Positions 62,904 through 64,000 of a stretch of DNA of 64,000 bases are shown here, piece by piece (the stretch's first letter is position 1; the number at the start of each line of letters is the position of its first letter). Source of the DNA: Boseongicola sp. Lineage in GTDB: Bacteria; Pseudomonadota; Alphaproteobacteria; Rhodobacterales; Rhodobacteraceae. Under the pieces are notes generated by a model. The model did not search any database and had not been told where the DNA came from. It saw nothing but the letters and a program-made list of their open reading frames with translations. The position numbers and the translations under genes are program-made. The stretch lies in assembly GCA_028824715.1 (NCBI GenBank), contig JAPPCV010000169.1:77630-141629 (forward strand), given 5' to 3'.

Positions 62904-63944
62904 ATGGGCACGACAACCTCCCGGCTAACTGGACTCGTTGCGGCATTCGCCCTGATGGACCTTGCGGGCGCTGGCCCGGCGGTGGCACAGAGCGGGTTGC
63001 CCAATCTCGACCGGGTTTCGCCAATAGAAGAGGCGATCGCGATGGAAGTTGGTGACGTGACACTTACGCTTGCTGGAGCGATCGAGGCCCGGTACACCAC
63101 CGGGTCCGATGACGACGAGGACAATGGCCCGGGGCTGATCGGCAGCCTTGAGACAATTGCCATGACCCAGCTTCCGAACCGGTGGCGCGTAGAACTGAGT
63201 TATTCCGGTCAACTCGTCTCTGACGAATCCCTGTCATCCGTTGAAGACGAAAGTTACACGGACGACGCGGTGCTATCGGTAGGGGGCGTCTGGGGCACGG
63301 TTTTGCTGGGCAATGTATCGGACACCGTGCGCGACCAGACCCGCCGAAGGCGGGGCTTCGGCAGCGCGGTCCTGGCATTTGACGACTTCCATGGCGAGCT
63401 TTCCGACAGGAGCGCAGGATACGCCGGTCGGGTTGGCCCGTTCGTGGCGAGCGGCGTGGTGGACGATGACAGCAACATAGACCTGGGACTGACATTCCAG
63501 CGACCGATAGGCAACGGAAGCAAGGACTATCGCTTCACGTTCCGTGCCGGTCAGGGTGCATACGAAGCTGCGGACGAAACGCTCCTGTTCACGAGCCAAG
63601 GATACAGCGTTGTCGGGGAGGTCGTCTATGGGAGCACGTTGCTTGATGTTGGCTTCGGCCAGGAGAGCTATTCTTCCTCCGCCGTGGACGCCACGCGCTG
63701 GTACATATCGTCGGGAATTCGCCGAAAGATCACGGTATGGGGCCTGTCTCTCGAAGGGCATTACGGCCAGATCGAGGGACAGGAGGAAGTCTCCGCGGCG
63801 CTGGGGATCCAGTACGACCTGGCCAGGGGCCTGTCCGCGAATTTCGGCTTGAACTACGAGGACGCCCAGGTCGCGCTGGGCGATGTAGAGTTCCTGGATT
63901 CCAGCGACACCAAGGCGGTCTTCTCGCTCACGTACAGATTCTAG
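62904..63944 (+). CDS. Porin-like outer-membrane beta-barrel protein
   Basis: A 346-residue protein with a signal peptide (MGTTTSRLTGLVAAFALM, cleavage near AVAQ) and alternating hydrophobic/polar strands typical of a 16-stranded general porin (for example WRVELSYSGQLVSDES and AVFSLTYRF), ending in the C-terminal phenylalanine required for outer-membrane insertion. The ATG at 62904 is chosen because it starts the signal peptide and follows GGAG by eight bases. Only four bases after the haloperoxidase-like gene, so probably the same transcript. The window ends 56 bases later without a visible terminator. Confidence 0.78.
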   Translation: MGTTTSRLTGLVAAFALMDLAGAGPAVAQSGLPNLDRVSPIEEAIAMEVGDVTLTLAGAIEARYTTGSDDDEDNGPGLIGSLETIAMTQLPNRWRVELSYSGQLVSDESLSSVEDESYTDDAVLSVGGVWGTVLLGNVSDTVRDQTRRRRGFGSAVLAFDDFHGELSDRSAGYAGRVGPFVASGVVDDDSNIDLGLTFQRPIGNGSKDYRFTFRAGQGAYEAADETLLFTSQGYSVVGEVVYGSTLLDVGFGQESYSSSAVDATRWYISSGIRRKITVWGLSLEGHYGQIEGQEEVSAALGIQYDLARGLSANFGLNYEDAQVALGDVEFLDSSDTKAVFSLTYRF

Positions 63945-64000
63945 CCGGATCTTCATCTCCAGATATTCGCGAAACCCCTTGTCATCAACACGATGACCGG

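Noticed and set aside
1..64000. CRISPR arrays, rRNA genes, intact insertion sequences, prophage structural genes
   Set aside because: No regularly spaced direct repeats, no rRNA-like sequence, no transposase or integrase motifs and no phage head/tail proteins were seen on reading either strand.

Overview
The window looks like a chromosomal segment of a GC-rich alphaproteobacterium, most likely near the Rhodobacterales. This rests on gene order and protein types: a coxB-ctaB-small membrane protein-ctaG-coxC-SURF1-thrC-M16 peptidase-acetyltransferase run, a MoxR/DUF58/DUF4159 operon, an aerobic aa3-type oxidase, and frequent TTG/GTG starts with good Shine-Dalgarno sites. There is no rRNA, no intact tRNA, no CRISPR array and no intact transposase.

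Layout. (1) 1-7110: a peptide-type ABC importer in two divergent arms (binding protein and two permeases leftward; a fused double ATPase and an ArgE-like deacylase rightward). (2) 7308-12373: a ligase-associated DEXH helicase, then a small accessory patch in which a Rpn/PD-(D/E)XK-type gene is split and an AbiEii-like nucleotidyltransferase with a small upstream ORF sits between its two ends. (3) 12435-24225: topA and tldD leftward, then a nine-gene operon for cytochrome c oxidase assembly plus thrC, an M16 protease and an acetyltransferase. (4) 24480-28606: a cytochrome P450, a second acetyltransferase and a TPR protein. (5) 28607-30810: a gene-poor islet with a two-gene HEPN module, bounded on one side by a 3' fragment of an initiator tRNA. 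(6) 30809-39674: a DUF1285 gene, the MoxR operon and a cyclopropane fatty acid synthase. (7) 40000-50029: a catabolic cluster with an MttB-type methyltransferase, a dimethylglycine-dehydrogenase-like flavoprotein, a scar of broken genes, then a 3-hydroxyisobutyrate-type dehydrogenase, an aldehyde dehydrogenase, a SelA-like PLP enzyme and a DUF4392 (glutamate cyclase-like) protein. (8) 50335-57774: solitary trpB, two decayed genes, a metal-dependent cyclase and an mdeR/mdeA/mdeB-type methionine catabolism locus. (9) 57952-63944: gatCA, a lipoprotein, a Tat-exported vanadium-haloperoxidase-like enzyme and an outer-membrane beta-barrel protein.

How it fits together. The window mixes core functions (respiration, translation amidotransferase, topoisomerase, threonine and tryptophan synthesis) with uptake and breakdown of organic nitrogen and sulfur compounds (peptides, methylated amines, methionine). 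The best candidate for an undescribed system is the 40000-50029 cluster: its enzyme classes suggest stepwise demethylation and oxidation of a methylated amine or amino acid, ending in a PLP enzyme and a D-glutamate-cyclase-like protein, a combination I do not recognise as a named pathway. Gene decay is frequent: I see remnants of at least seven genes. No similarity search was run; family calls come from motifs, lengths and gene order read directly from the sequence.
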